Positions 1 through 8,579 of a DNA stretch of 64,000 bases are shown here, in pieces. Below the pieces are notes generated by a model. That model saw nothing but the letters and a program-made list of their open reading frames with translations, was not told where the DNA came from and did not search any database. This DNA is from SELP01 sp035969385 (GTDB lineage: Bacteria > Pseudomonadota > Alphaproteobacteria > Rhodobacterales > Rhodobacteraceae). The stretch lies in NCBI RefSeq assembly GCF_035969385.1, contig NZ_JAYKKJ010000007.1:124001-188000 (forward strand), written 5' to 3'. A program made the position numbers and the translations under genes. Position 1 is the first letter of the stretch; every line of letters begins with the position of its first letter.

Positions 1-552
1 TCGGCGGAAAGCCTCGCATCGGCGGCGAAACGGGCGTCGAAAAAAGGGCCGCCGCCGGTGCACCTGTGGAACCCCGAGTTCTGCGGCGATCTGGACATGC
101 GGATCGCGCGGGACGGGACGTGGTTCTACCTTGGAACGCCCATCGGGCGGCACGAGCTGGTCAAGCTGTTTTCGTCGATCATCCGCAAGGATGGCGAGGA
201 TTATTTCCTTGTCACCCCGGTTGAAAAGGTCGGAATCACCGTGGATGACGCCCCCTTTGTCGCGGTGGATTTCAACCGGGTCGGCAACGGGCTGGAGTTT
301 GAAACCAACGTGCAGGACCGCGTCATTGCCGGGCCAGACCACCCGATCCGCGTGGCGCGCGACCCGGACACCGGGGAACCTTCGCCCTATGTGCTGATCC
401 GCCGGAATCTTGAGGCGCTGATCGACCGCAAATCCTTCTACCGGCTGGTCGATCTGGGCGAGGTGGCCGAACAGGACGGCGAAGACTGGTTCGGGGTGCG
501 GTCGCAGGGGGTGTTCTTTCCGATCATCCCGGCGGCAGAATTGCAGGGCTGA
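1..552 (+). CDS. DUF1285 family protein, 5' end outside window
   Basis: The reading frame is open from the first base (frame 1), so the GTG at 58 is probably not the start; the residues before it (SAESLASAAKRAS, then a proline run leading into VHLWNP) are typical of the N-terminus of this family. About 183 residues are visible. The core carries the family-like stretches CGDLDMRIARDG, FYLGTPIGR and YFLVTPVEKVGI. DUF1285 proteins are small two-domain beta-rich proteins of unknown function, common in alphaproteobacteria. The gene stands apart from the leucine operon that begins 250 bases downstream, and I see no clear terminator between them. Family assignment is firm; function is unknown. Confidence 0.85.
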   Translation, partial: SAESLASAAKRASKKGPPPVHLWNPEFCGDLDMRIARDGTWFYLGTPIGRHELVKLFSSIIRKDGEDYFLVTPVEKVGITVDDAPFVAVDFNRVGNGLEFETNVQDRVIAGPDHPIRVARDPDTGEPSPYVLIRRNLEALIDRKSFYRLVDLGEVAEQDGEDWFGVRSQGVFFPIIPAAELQG

Positions 553-767
553 GGGAAACGAGGGCGCGGGAACAAGGCCGCAGGCCGCCCGCGCATCGCC
601 TGCCCGTCCCGGCGGGCTGGCGATCTGGTGGAACCTCCGCCCAAGCCAGCCCTTTTACGGTATTGCACGATAGAGCGCCTGGGCCTGCCCGTTTCATCGC
701 CATCCCACGGGCAGGCAATCCGCGATCGGAGGCAGGATTGACTGCATCTGCGACTCCGGCTATTTAT

Positions 768-781
768 TGAACAACTGTTCA
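768..781. promoter_or_regulatory. Palindromic operator candidate upstream of ivd
   Basis: Inverted repeat TGAACA-AC-TGTTCA in an AT-rich patch, ending 20 bases before the ivd start codon. Its size and symmetry suit a TetR-type repressor, a class known to control branched-chain acyl-CoA catabolism in proteobacteria. That assignment is inference, since no regulator gene lies beside it here. A near-copy with a one-base centre occurs at 48608. Confidence 0.45.
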
Positions 782-801
782 TTTAACGCCTGGAGGCCCC
801 G

Positions 802-1965
802 ATGTTCACCGCAACCATGCGATTTGACCTTGGCGAAGATGTGAACGCCCTGCGCGATATGGTGCACGGCTGGGCGCAAGAGCGGGTCAAGCCGCTGGCC
901 GCCGAGATCGACCGGACCAACGACTTCCCCGCGCATCTGTGGACGGAAATGGGCGATCTTGGGCTTCTGGGGATCACCACGCCCGAGGAATACGGCGGGG
1001 CCGGAATGTCCTACCTTGCCCATGTGGTCGCGGTCGAGGAAATCGCCCGCGCCTCTGCCTCGGTCAGCCTGTCCTACGGGGCGCATTCCAATCTTTGCGT
1101 CAACCAGATCAAGCTGAACGGCACCGAAGATCAGAAACACAAATACCTGCCCGGCCTGATTTCCGGCCAGCATGTCGGCGCGCTGGCCATGTCCGAGGCC
1201 GGGGCCGGGTCCGACGTGGTGTCGATGAAGCTGCGGGCGGAAAAGAAGAACGACCGCTTCGTGCTGAACGGCACGAAATTCTGGATCACCAACGGGCCGG
1301 ACGCCGACACGCTGGTGGTCTATGCCAAGACCGACCCCGACGCCGGGTCCAAGGGGATCACCGCCTTCATCGTGGAAAAGTCGATGAAGGGATTCTCGAC
1401 CTCCAAGCATTTCGACAAGCTGGGGATGCGCGGATCGAACACTGCCGAACTGGTGTTCGAAGATGTCGAGGTGCCGTTCGAAAACATCCTTGGCGAAGAG
1501 GGCAAGGGCGTGCGCGTCCTGATGTCCGGGCTGGACTATGAACGGGTGGTTTTGTCGGGGATCGGCACCGGTATCATGGCCGCCTGTCTGGACGAGGTGA
1601 TGCCCTACCTGGCGCAGCGCAAGCAGTTCGGCCAGCCGATCGGAAGCTTCCAGCTGATGCAGGGCAAGATCGCGGACATGTATACCAAGATGAATTCGGC
1701 CCGCGCCTATGTCTACGAAGTGGCCAAGGCCTGCGACCGGGGCGAGGTCACCCGTGCCGACGCGGCGGCCTGCGTGCTCTATGCCTCGGAAGAGGCGATG
1801 ACCGTCGCGCATCAGGCCGTGCAGGCCATGGGCGGCATGGGCTTCATGAACGAAACCCCCGTCGCCCGCATCTTCCGCGACGCCAAGCTGATGGAAATCG
1901 GCGCGGGCACCTCCGAGATCCGGCGGATGCTGATCGGGCGCGAGATGATGGGGGCGATGGGATGA
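802..1965 (+). CDS. ivd: Isovaleryl-CoA dehydrogenase
   Basis: Acyl-CoA dehydrogenase family, 387 residues, the usual length. It oxidises isovaleryl-CoA to 3-methylcrotonyl-CoA in leucine degradation, passing electrons to ETF. Visible motifs are AMSEAGAGSDVVS (about 129-141), the FAD-binding FWITNGPDAD (160-169), and LDYERVVLS around residue 247, where the Glu matches the catalytic base position of isovaleryl-CoA dehydrogenases (human LDLERLVLA). Near the C-terminus is GAGTSEIRRMLIGRE. The start is ATG at 802 with GGAGG nine bases upstream. It is the first gene of the leucine operon, preceded by a palindrome at 768-781. The position of the Glu and the neighbouring carboxylase genes favour isovaleryl-CoA over other acyl-CoA substrates. 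Confidence 0.95.
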   Translation: MFTATMRFDLGEDVNALRDMVHGWAQERVKPLAAEIDRTNDFPAHLWTEMGDLGLLGITTPEEYGGAGMSYLAHVVAVEEIARASASVSLSYGAHSNLCVNQIKLNGTEDQKHKYLPGLISGQHVGALAMSEAGAGSDVVSMKLRAEKKNDRFVLNGTKFWITNGPDADTLVVYAKTDPDAGSKGITAFIVEKSMKGFSTSKHFDKLGMRGSNTAELVFEDVEVPFENILGEEGKGVRVLMSGLDYERVVLSGIGTGIMAACLDEVMPYLAQRKQFGQPIGSFQLMQGKIADMYTKMNSARAYVYEVAKACDRGEVTRADAAACVLYASEEAMTVAHQAVQAMGGMGFMNETPVARIFRDAKLMEIGAGTSEIRRMLIGREMMGAMG

Positions 1966-2498
1966 CGCCGCGCGCCGCTCGACCCCGGCCTTGCCGGGAT
2001 CATCGCCCCGCCCGCCGTCCCGTAGCGTGGCTGTTGACGTGGGTTGTTGGCGTGAGTTCGCCATTTTGGGCGCCATTCGAGGCCACGGCACAACAACCCA
2101 AAGCTATTGATGAGGTCTTTGAGTGCCTCGCGCGACCGATTGCCGACAACACTGGCTTTGTTGCCTGTCTGATGCCACTTGATTTGGAAGTCTTCGACGA
2201 AGCCGTCCAAAATGATGTTGAGTCTCTCAAGTCCCTTACCACAGAAACGAACGTTCATACGCGTGAATTACTGCACAGAGTTGGTGGCGCCCTTTCCACG
2301 TCGGATGCCGCAGGGATGACTGCCCGTTTGAATCGGGATGGTTTCGAGTTCTTCTCCAGTTGTCTTGAATATGAGCTGGCGGTGGAAGGCGTCCCGGAGG
2401 ACCTTGCTCTTGCGCGATGCAACATGAACGCCGAGTTCTTTATCCTGCATTTCCTCTTTGACAATTATGCCGCCTACTGGGTGGTGCCTGCCCAATGA
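1962..2498 (+). CDS. Putative exported four-cysteine protein of unknown function
   Basis: The ATG overlaps the ivd stop (ATGA), giving 178 residues. The first 20 residues are Arg/Pro-rich, followed by a hydrophobic stretch (about 22-38) and an ATAQ site near residue 45 that could be a signal-peptidase cleavage point. A later start (TTG 2034 or GTG 2052) is possible. The mature part has four cysteines (FECLARP, VACLMP, SSCLEYE, ARCNMN), as in disulfide-bonded periplasmic proteins. Codon use is more AT-rich than in the flanking genes, suggesting it was acquired and inserted between ivd and the carboxyltransferase gene. I do not recognise the family. Its reality rests on the tight overlap, length and signal-like N-terminus. 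Confidence 0.55.
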   Translation: MTPRAARPRPCRDHRPARRPVAWLLTWVVGVSSPFWAPFEATAQQPKAIDEVFECLARPIADNTGFVACLMPLDLEVFDEAVQNDVESLKSLTTETNVHTRELLHRVGGALSTSDAAGMTARLNRDGFEFFSSCLEYELAVEGVPEDLALARCNMNAEFFILHFLFDNYAAYWVVPAQ

Positions 2499-2567
2499 GT
2501 CCCTGTTCGGTTGAAGCCATGACCGCTGGATCGGCGCCGGGCACCAGCAATGAGTTCGGAGGAACCC

Positions 2568-4145
2568 ATGACTGAAACGATCACATCGGATCGCGCTGGC
2601 CACGAGGCAGCCCTTACCCAAGTGGCCGAGGCCGCCCGTCTGGCCGCGCTGGGCGGCGGCGAGAAGTCCCGCGCCCGCCATGTGGCCCGGGGCAAGATGC
2701 TGCCCCGCGAAAGGGTCGCCAACCTGCTCGATCCCGGTTCGCCCTTCCTTGAGGTCGGGGCGACGGCGGCGCATGGCATGTATGGCGGCGCGGCCCCCTG
2801 CGCCGGGGTCATCGCCGGGATTGGTCTGGTCGAGGGGCGGCAGGTCATGGTCGTGGCCAATGATGCCACCGTGAAAGGCGGCACCTACTACCCGATGACC
2901 GTCAAGAAACATCTGCGGGCGCAGGAGATCGCCCAGCAGAACCGGCTGCCGTGCGTCTACCTTGTCGACAGCGGCGGTGCCAACCTGCCCAATCAGGACG
3001 AGGTCTTTCCCGACCGCGATCACTTTGGCCGCATCTTCTATAATCAGGCGCAGATGAGCGCCGCGGGCATCCCGCAAATCGCCGTGGTCATGGGGTCCTG
3101 CACCGCCGGGGGGGCCTATGTCCCGGCGATGGCCGATGTGTCGATCATCGTGAAGGAACAGGGGACGATCTTTCTTGCCGGTCCGCCCCTGGTGAAGGCC
3201 GCGACGGGCGAGGTCGTCAGCGCCGAAGATCTGGGCGGGGGCGACGTGCACACCCGGCTGTCGGGGGTCGCCGACTACCTGGCCGAAGACGACGCGCACG
3301 CGCTGGCGCTTGCCCGGCGGGCTGTACAAAACGCGCAACCCGCCCCGTCGGAATTGTATAAACCGGACAATTTCGACGCCCCGGCGGCCGGCATTGACGA
3401 CCTGTTCGATGTGATCCCCTCGGACCTGCGAACCCCCTATGACATCCGGGAACTGATCACCCGGATCGTCGACGGATCGCGATTTGACGAGTTCAAGGCG
3501 CGGTTCGGGGAAACGCTTGTCACCGGCTTTGCCGAAATCGAGGGCATGGCCTGTGGCATCGTCGCCAACAATGGCGTGCTGTTTTCCGAGGCCGCCCAGA
3601 AGGGCGCGCATTTCGTAGAGCTGTGCAGTCAGCGCCGTATCCCTTTGATTTTCCTTCAGAACATCACCGGATTCATGGTCGGACGGAAGTATGAAAACGA
3701 AGGCATCGCCCGGCACGGGGCCAAGATGGTAACCGCCGTCGCAACCACCGCCGTCCCCAAGATCACCATGATCGTCGGCGGATCGTTCGGTGCCGGGAAT
3801 TATGGAATGTCTGGAAGGGCTTACAGTCCGAATTTTATCTGGTCTTGGCCCACGTCGCGGACCGCCGTGATGGGTGGGGAACAGGCGGCAGGCGTGCTGG
3901 CAACCGTTCAGGCCGACGCGGCAGAGCGGGCTGGAACACCGCTTTCCCACGATCAGATCGACGCGATAAAATCACCGATTATCAAACAGTTCGAAGAACA
4001 ATCTCATCCGCTCTATGCCTCGGCCCGGCTGTGGGATGACGGGGTGATCGACCCGCGCGACAGCCGCAAGGTGCTGGCCCTGTCCTTGCGAGCGGCACTG
4101 AATGCGCCGATCCCGGAAACCCGGTTCGGCGTGTTCCGGATGTGA
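2568..4145 (+). CDS. mccB: Methylcrotonyl-CoA carboxylase, carboxyltransferase (beta) subunit
   Basis: Carboxyltransferase subunit, 525 residues from ATG 2568. An in-frame ATG at 2550 is less likely because the Shine-Dalgarno GGAGG (2558-2562) lies between the two. It moves CO2 from biotin to 3-methylcrotonyl-CoA, giving 3-methylglutaconyl-CoA. The two crotonase-like halves of the family are present. The N-terminal half has SGGANLPNQDEVFPD and GSCTAGGAYVPAM; the C-terminal half has FLQNITGFMVGRKYE and GGSFGAGNYGMSGRAY. The Phe-Met-Val-Gly stretch and neighbouring ivd, HMG-CoA lyase and biotin subunit genes point to methylcrotonyl-CoA rather than propionyl-CoA. The partner biotin subunit starts at 5103, separated by two small genes. 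Confidence 0.95.
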   Translation: MTETITSDRAGHEAALTQVAEAARLAALGGGEKSRARHVARGKMLPRERVANLLDPGSPFLEVGATAAHGMYGGAAPCAGVIAGIGLVEGRQVMVVANDATVKGGTYYPMTVKKHLRAQEIAQQNRLPCVYLVDSGGANLPNQDEVFPDRDHFGRIFYNQAQMSAAGIPQIAVVMGSCTAGGAYVPAMADVSIIVKEQGTIFLAGPPLVKAATGEVVSAEDLGGGDVHTRLSGVADYLAEDDAHALALARRAVQNAQPAPSELYKPDNFDAPAAGIDDLFDVIPSDLRTPYDIRELITRIVDGSRFDEFKARFGETLVTGFAEIEGMACGIVANNGVLFSEAAQKGAHFVELCSQRRIPLIFLQNITGFMVGRKYENEGIARHGAKMVTAVATTAVPKITMIVGGSFGAGNYGMSGRAYSPNFIWSWPTSRTAVMGGEQAAGVLATVQADAAERAGTPLSHDQIDAIKSPIIKQFEEQSHPLYASARLWDDGVIDPRDSRKVLALSLRAALNAPIPETRFGVFRM

Positions 4146-4152
4146 GGGTAGA

Positions 4153-4611
4153 ATGACCGAATTTCCCGAAGAAGGACGTTTCGAACGCGGCAAGATGGAC
4201 CGGCTGACCGGTGCGCAATGGGTGCATGTCACGCCGGCTATGGCGCGGGCGCACCCGCAGGGACACCTGTCACTAATGCTTTGGTTTATAGTGATAATTT
4301 TCGTCGGTGCGGCAGGATTCCAGCTTTGGGAAACCCTTGGCGGCGCGGGTCAGCTCGGCTGGGTCGGCGTGCTGCTGAAACTCGCCACAGCAATCCTTCT
4401 CGTGCTCCGCGCGCCCTATGCGCTGGTGCTGGCGATGGTGCAGTTGATCTTTTCCGTCTTCACACTGGCGACTTTTCTTGCGGACGGGATCAGCCCCTTT
4501 GCAATCGTCGAGCTGATTTTTGTAATATTGGCAGTATCTTACCTGATGGAAGGCGACCGGCCGAACCTGATCTACCGGCACCGGTTCCGCAGCTACCCGA
4601 AGGGAGAGTGA
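4153..4611 (+). CDS. Small membrane protein, four predicted transmembrane segments
   Basis: ATG 4153 lies seven bases after the mccB stop; 152 residues. The first ~38 residues are polar (MTEFPEEGRFERGKMDR), followed by four hydrophobic segments: LMLWFIVIIFVGAAGF, LLKLATAILLVL, LVLAMVQLIFSVFTLATF and AIVELIFVILAVSYLM. A short basic tail follows (RPNLIYRHRFRSYPKGE). I do not recognise a named family. It lies inside the leucine operon between the two carboxylase subunits and abuts the next gene (stop TGA 4609-4611, ATG 4612), so it is very probably co-transcribed. Nothing in it suggests a catalytic role. Confidence 0.7.
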   Translation: MTEFPEEGRFERGKMDRLTGAQWVHVTPAMARAHPQGHLSLMLWFIVIIFVGAAGFQLWETLGGAGQLGWVGVLLKLATAILLVLRAPYALVLAMVQLIFSVFTLATFLADGISPFAIVELIFVILAVSYLMEGDRPNLIYRHRFRSYPKGE

Positions 4612-5103
4612 ATGCGCCCGTCGCCCATCCTGCGCCGCCCCCATGTGCGGGGTCGTGGCACGGTTCGCCGGTTTCGAATGGCGGCGCTGGCCCTTGTCGT
4701 GCTTGTCGGGGCCGGGCCGATGGTTCTGGACGCGGCGATCCTGGCGACAAAGGAGCAGTCCGGCTGCACCATTCGCGGGGTGGTGGATGGCGATACCGTG
4801 CGGCTGACCTGCCCGGATCAGGGCCGTGTGAATGGTCGCGTCACCGGGATCGACACGCCGGAACTGCGCGGGAGGTGCCTGTCGGAACGACTTCAGGCCC
4901 TGCATGCAAAGGCTTGGCTTCATTGGACATTCTGGTCCGCCCGCAACCTTGAGGCCGAACCGGGGGTACCCGATCTGTATAACCGCCCGCTGACGACAGT
5001 TACGGTCGATGGCCGCCCGCTGACAGAGATGATCATCGCCGCCGGTCTGGCTCGCCCCTATGACGGGGGCCGCCGGGCAAGCTGGTGTGAAGAGGAACGC
5101 TGA
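4612..5103 (+). CDS. Staphylococcal nuclease-like (thermonuclease family) protein, membrane-anchored or exported
   Basis: 163 residues. A basic N-terminus is followed by a hydrophobic stretch (MAALALVVLVGAGPMVLDAAIL, about 23-44) that should act as signal peptide or anchor. The rest matches the SNase fold: IRGVVDGDTVRLTCP, then GRVTGIDTPELRG, carrying the positions equivalent to the S. aureus nuclease Asp21, Arg35, Asp40 and Glu43. The third stretch, LYNRPLTTVTVDGRPL, carries the Arg87 equivalent, so the active site looks complete. It would act outside the cytoplasm as a calcium-dependent nuclease. The gene sits in the leucine operon and its stop overlaps the next start (TGATG), an odd location for a nuclease. 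Confidence 0.75.
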   Translation: MRPSPILRRPHVRGRGTVRRFRMAALALVVLVGAGPMVLDAAILATKEQSGCTIRGVVDGDTVRLTCPDQGRVNGRVTGIDTPELRGRCLSERLQALHAKAWLHWTFWSARNLEAEPGVPDLYNRPLTTVTVDGRPLTEMIIAAGLARPYDGGRRASWCEEER

Positions 5104-7037
5104 TGTTTGACAAAATCCTGATCGCCAACCGGGGCGAGATTGCCTGCCGCGTCATCAGAACCGCCCGCGCGATGGGCGTTCGAACCGTGGCGGTCTATTC
5201 CGACGCGGACGCCACCGCGCTGCATGTCGAATTGGCGGATGAGGCGATCCACCTCGGCCCGTCGCCGGTGTCGGAAAGCTACCTGAAGGGCGATGCGATC
5301 ATCGCCGCCGCGCTGGCGACGGGGGCAGAGGCGATCCACCCCGGCTATGGCTTCCTGTCGGAAAACCCGGATTTCGTCGAAGCGGTCGAGGCGGCGGGGC
5401 TGGTCTTTATCGGCCCGTCGGCCAAGGCAATCCGGGCGATGGGCCTGAAAGACGCCGCCAAGGCGCTGATGGAACAGGCCGGCGTGCCGGTCGTGCCCGG
5501 TTATCACGGCGCGGACCAGTCCGATGACCTGCTTGCGGCAGAGGCCGGGCGGATCGGCTATCCGGTGCTGATCAAGGCCGTGGCGGGCGGCGGCGGCAAG
5601 GGGATGCGGCTGGTCGAAGACCCCGCCGATTTCGTCGAGGCGCTGGCCAGCGCCCGGGCCGAGGCAAAGACCGCCTTTGGCAACCCCGATGTGCTGATCG
5701 AGAAATTCGTGACCCACCCCCGCCATATCGAGGTGCAGGTTTTCGGCGATGGCACCCGCGCGGTGCATCTGTTCGAGCGGGATTGTTCGCTGCAACGCCG
5801 CCACCAGAAGGTGATCGAGGAGGCCCCAGCGCCGGGCATGACCGAGAAGGTCCGCGCCGCAATGGGCGCCGCCGCCGTCCGCGCGGCAGAGGCGATCGGT
5901 TATTCCGGGGCCGGGACGGTGGAATTCATCGTGGACGGGTCCGGCCCGCTGCACGCCGATGGCTTCTGGTTCATGGAGATGAACACCCGCTTGCAGGTCG
6001 AACATCCGGTGACCGAGGCCATCACGGGCGTCGATCTGGTCGAGTGGCAGTTGCGCGTCGCCGCCGGAGAGCCGCTTCCCGCCCGTCAAGAAGATCTGGA
6101 AATCAACGGCCATGCGTTCGAGGCGCGGCTCTATGCCGAGGACGTGCCTGCCGGGTTCCTACCCGCGACGGGTCGGCTTGCGCATCTGGCTTTCCCCGCG
6201 CAGGTCCGGGCGGACAGCGGCGTGCGGGCAGGGGATGACATCTCTCCCTTCTACGATCCGATGATCGCCAAGGTCATCGTGCATGGCCCGGACCGGGACA
6301 GCGCCCTGCGCCGCCTGTCGCGCGGGTTGGCGGAGACGCAGGTGGCGGGCACCGTCACCAACCTGTCCTTCCTCAAGGCCCTGACCGATCATACGGGATT
6401 CGCGGCGGGGCAGGTGGATACCGGGCTGATCGCCCGCGACCTTGCCGACCTGACGCAGGTGCCGGAAGTCACCCCGCAGGTCGTGGCGCAGGCGGCGTTG
6501 ATCCTGTCGGACCTGTGGGACGGCGGCGCGCCGACCCGTGGCTTTGCGCTTTGGGCACCCTTGGCCCGGACCGTCGAAACCACCGCAGGGCCGGTCGTTC
6601 TTCAGGTCCGGGGGCCAGACAGCGTGTTGGTCTCGGTCGATGGGCTGGTGGTCGAGGCCCTGCGCGACCGGCTGGGTTGGACCTTTGACGGGGACCGGGC
6701 GGTGCCCTTCGCCCGCCACCCGTGCGGTGTGACCCTGTTTGACGGGGTGGGCCGCGAGATCGGGTTGGTGGACCTATTGGACCGGGGCAGCGCCACAGGT
6801 GCGGGCGGCGATGCGGTTCTGGCCCCGATGCCGGGGCTGGTCACGGCCCTGTTCACCACCGTGGGCGCAGAGGTGAAGGAAGGCGACCGTCTGGCCACGC
6901 TGGAGGCGATGAAGATGGAACACACCCTGCGCGCGCCCCGCGACGGTACCGTGGCCCGCATCGGGGCCGAACCCGGCGGGCAGGTGGAAGCCGGGGCGCC
7001 GATCGTGGTATTGGACCCCGAAGGAGAGGTTACATGA
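5103..7037 (+). CDS. mccA: Methylcrotonyl-CoA carboxylase, biotin-carboxylase/carrier (alpha) subunit
   Basis: 644 residues. An N-terminal biotin carboxylase (FDKILIANRGEIACRVIRTA; ATP-binding KAVAGGGGKGMRLV; MEMNTRLQVEHPVTE) is followed by a linker and a C-terminal biotinyl domain with LEAMKMEHTLRAP. The biotinylated lysine is about residue 604. It carboxylates its own biotin with bicarbonate and ATP and works with the beta subunit encoded at 2568. The start overlaps the previous stop (TGATG at 5101). Domain order and length suit acetyl/propionyl/methylcrotonyl-CoA carboxylase alpha subunits; operon context with ivd, the hydratase and HMG-CoA lyase makes methylcrotonyl-CoA the likely substrate. 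Confidence 0.95.
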   Translation: MFDKILIANRGEIACRVIRTARAMGVRTVAVYSDADATALHVELADEAIHLGPSPVSESYLKGDAIIAAALATGAEAIHPGYGFLSENPDFVEAVEAAGLVFIGPSAKAIRAMGLKDAAKALMEQAGVPVVPGYHGADQSDDLLAAEAGRIGYPVLIKAVAGGGGKGMRLVEDPADFVEALASARAEAKTAFGNPDVLIEKFVTHPRHIEVQVFGDGTRAVHLFERDCSLQRRHQKVIEEAPAPGMTEKVRAAMGAAAVRAAEAIGYSGAGTVEFIVDGSGPLHADGFWFMEMNTRLQVEHPVTEAITGVDLVEWQLRVAAGEPLPARQEDLEINGHAFEARLYAEDVPAGFLPATGRLAHLAFPAQVRADSGVRAGDDISPFYDPMIAKVIVHGPDRDSALRRLSRGLAETQVAGTVTNLSFLKALTDHTGFAAGQVDTGLIARDLADLTQVPEVTPQVVAQAALILSDLWDGGAPTRGFALWAPLARTVETTAGPVVLQVRGPDSVLVSVDGLVVEALRDRLGWTFDGDRAVPFARHPCGVTLFDGVGREIGLVDLLDRGSATGAGGDAVLAPMPGLVTALFTTVGAEVKEGDRLATLEAMKMEHTLRAPRDGTVARIGAEPGGQVEAGAPIVVLDPEGEVT

Positions 7038-7711
7038 TCCGTCTGCACCATTGTCATCAGACCCGGTCGATGCGGGTTCTTTGGCTGCTGAATGAACTGG
7101 AGGCGGACTTTGAACTGATGGTCTATCCCTTCGACAAGACCTTGCGCTCTGACGCCTATCTGAGCCTCAGCCCGGCGGGCCGTGTCCCGGCGGTCGAGGT
7201 GGACGGCGAGGTGATGTTCGAAAGCCTTGCCATCCTTGAATACCTGACCGAACGGTTCCCCGATGCGGGCCTTGGTCGCGACACCGGCGACCTTGACCGC
7301 GCCGACTTCCTGAACTGGTTGCATTTCGCGGAAACCATCAGCCAGCATTGCGCCGCCCTGACCCAGCAGCACATCATGCTGTACGAGGATTACATGCGGT
7401 CTCCGCTGATCATGAAGCTGGAATCGAAACGCCTTGCCAACTGCCTGAAGGCGCTTGAGGGGCGGTTGTCGACCCCGGTCGAGAACCGGGACTACGTGTT
7501 GACCAGCGGGTTTTCGGTTGCGGATATTGCGCTGGGGCAGGCCGTTTATATGGCGCGGCACTTCGTCCGGCTGGACCCGTTCCCCGAGGTGGCGAAATGG
7601 TATGACCGGATCACCGACCGGCCTGCTTTCCGGGCCTCGATCCCCGATGGCAACGTGCCGCTGCTTTATGAGCAGGACTTTTACCCGCCATGGGAGGTGA
7701 CAGGTGGCTGA
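7034..7711 (+). CDS. Glutathione S-transferase family protein
   Basis: 225 residues, overlapping mccA by ATGA. The N-terminal thioredoxin-like domain begins IRLHHCHQTRSMRVLWLLNELE, with LSPAGRVPAVEVDGEVMFESLAILEYL holding the cis-Pro loop (VP) and the ES pair that binds the glutathione gamma-glutamyl group. The C-terminal part is an all-helical domain ending with FSVADIALGQAVYMARHF. GST genes recur in leucine and aromatic catabolic operons, where they may remove reactive acyl or enoyl intermediates; the substrate here is unknown. Its stop lies inside the next gene (8-base overlap). Confidence 0.85.
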   Translation: MIRLHHCHQTRSMRVLWLLNELEADFELMVYPFDKTLRSDAYLSLSPAGRVPAVEVDGEVMFESLAILEYLTERFPDAGLGRDTGDLDRADFLNWLHFAETISQHCAALTQQHIMLYEDYMRSPLIMKLESKRLANCLKALEGRLSTPVENRDYVLTSGFSVADIALGQAVYMARHFVRLDPFPEVAKWYDRITDRPAFRASIPDGNVPLLYEQDFYPPWEVTGG

Positions 7712-8579
7712 CCGTATCCGGATCTACGAGGTCGGGCCGCGTGATGGCTTGCAGAACGAACCGGGCGTGATCCCCCTGGCCCGGCGGCTGGAGTTGATCC
7801 GGGCGCTGGTCGCGGCGGGCCTGCGCGATATCGAGGTGGGCAGTTTCGTCTCGCCCCGCTGGGTGCCGCAGATGGCGGGTAGCGCCGAGATTCTGGCGGG
7901 GGTCGATTATGCCAACGAGGTCAACTTCGCGGCCCTGATTCCGAACATGAAGGGGTGGGAGTCCTATTCCGAGGCCATCGCACCCCTGCCACGGATTCCG
8001 GGCGAGGTGGCGGTGTTCATCTCGGCCTCGGAAGGGTTCAGCCGGGCCAATCTGAACTGTTCTGTCGCCGAAAGCCTTGACCGGATCGCGCCGGTTGTGG
8101 ATGCGGCGCGCGCGGCGGGGGTCACGGTGCGGGGCTATGTATCTTGCGTGACGGACTGCCCCTTTGACGGGCCGACCGACCCGGCGCTGGTGGCCCGCGC
8201 GGTGGCGGGCCTGCGGGCGTTGGCACCGATGCAGGTCTCGCTGGGTGATACCATCGGCCGGGGCACGCCGGACAGCGTCAGCGCCATGCTGGACGCGGTT
8301 CTGGCGGTATGTGGGCCGGATGATCTGGCGGGGCATTTCCATGACACGACCGGGCTGGCGCTGGCCAATGTCGAGGTCGCGATCACGGCTGGCCTGCGCA
8401 CCTTTGACAGTTCGGTGGCGGGGTTGGGCGGTTGCCCCTATGCGCCGGGCGCGCCGGGCAATCTGGACACCGGGGCACTGGTGGACCGCTGCGCGGCGCT
8501 GGGGTTTGAGACGGGCGTGGACCGGGCGGCACTGGACCGCGCCGCGGATATCGCACGGGGGCTAAGGGCGGCAGCATGA
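7704..8579 (+). CDS. mvaB: Hydroxymethylglutaryl-CoA lyase
   Basis: 291 residues, starting at GTG 7704 with GGGAGGTG about ten bases upstream. It cleaves 3-hydroxy-3-methylglutaryl-CoA into acetoacetate and acetyl-CoA, the last step of leucine degradation. It shows the TIM-barrel metal-dependent lyase pattern: YEVGPRDGLQNEP at the start (DGLQNE active-site stretch), EVGSFVSPRWVPQM, HFHDTTGLALAN (His pair for the metal) and the family signature SVAGLGGCPYAPG with the catalytic loop cysteine. It overlaps GST upstream by 8 bases and the hydratase downstream by ATGA. Confidence 0.95.
   Translation: MADRIRIYEVGPRDGLQNEPGVIPLARRLELIRALVAAGLRDIEVGSFVSPRWVPQMAGSAEILAGVDYANEVNFAALIPNMKGWESYSEAIAPLPRIPGEVAVFISASEGFSRANLNCSVAESLDRIAPVVDAARAAGVTVRGYVSCVTDCPFDGPTDPALVARAVAGLRALAPMQVSLGDTIGRGTPDSVSAMLDAVLAVCGPDDLAGHFHDTTGLALANVEVAITAGLRTFDSSVAGLGGCPYAPGAPGNLDTGALVDRCAALGFETGVDRAALDRAADIARGLRAAA

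Noticed and set aside
760..2091. Long open frame on the minus strand opposite ivd (about 443 codons)
   Set aside because: Antisense shadow of a high-GC gene; the translation is His/Gly/Arg-rich without family motifs, and the plus-strand frame is a clear acyl-CoA dehydrogenase.
2550..2567. Earlier ATG (2550) as the start of mccB
   Set aside because: The Shine-Dalgarno GGAGG lies between 2550 and 2568, so the later ATG fits better.
2268..3950. Long minus-strand frame opposite mccB (about 560 codons)
   Set aside because: Same kind of antisense artefact; no ribosome site or recognisable domain.
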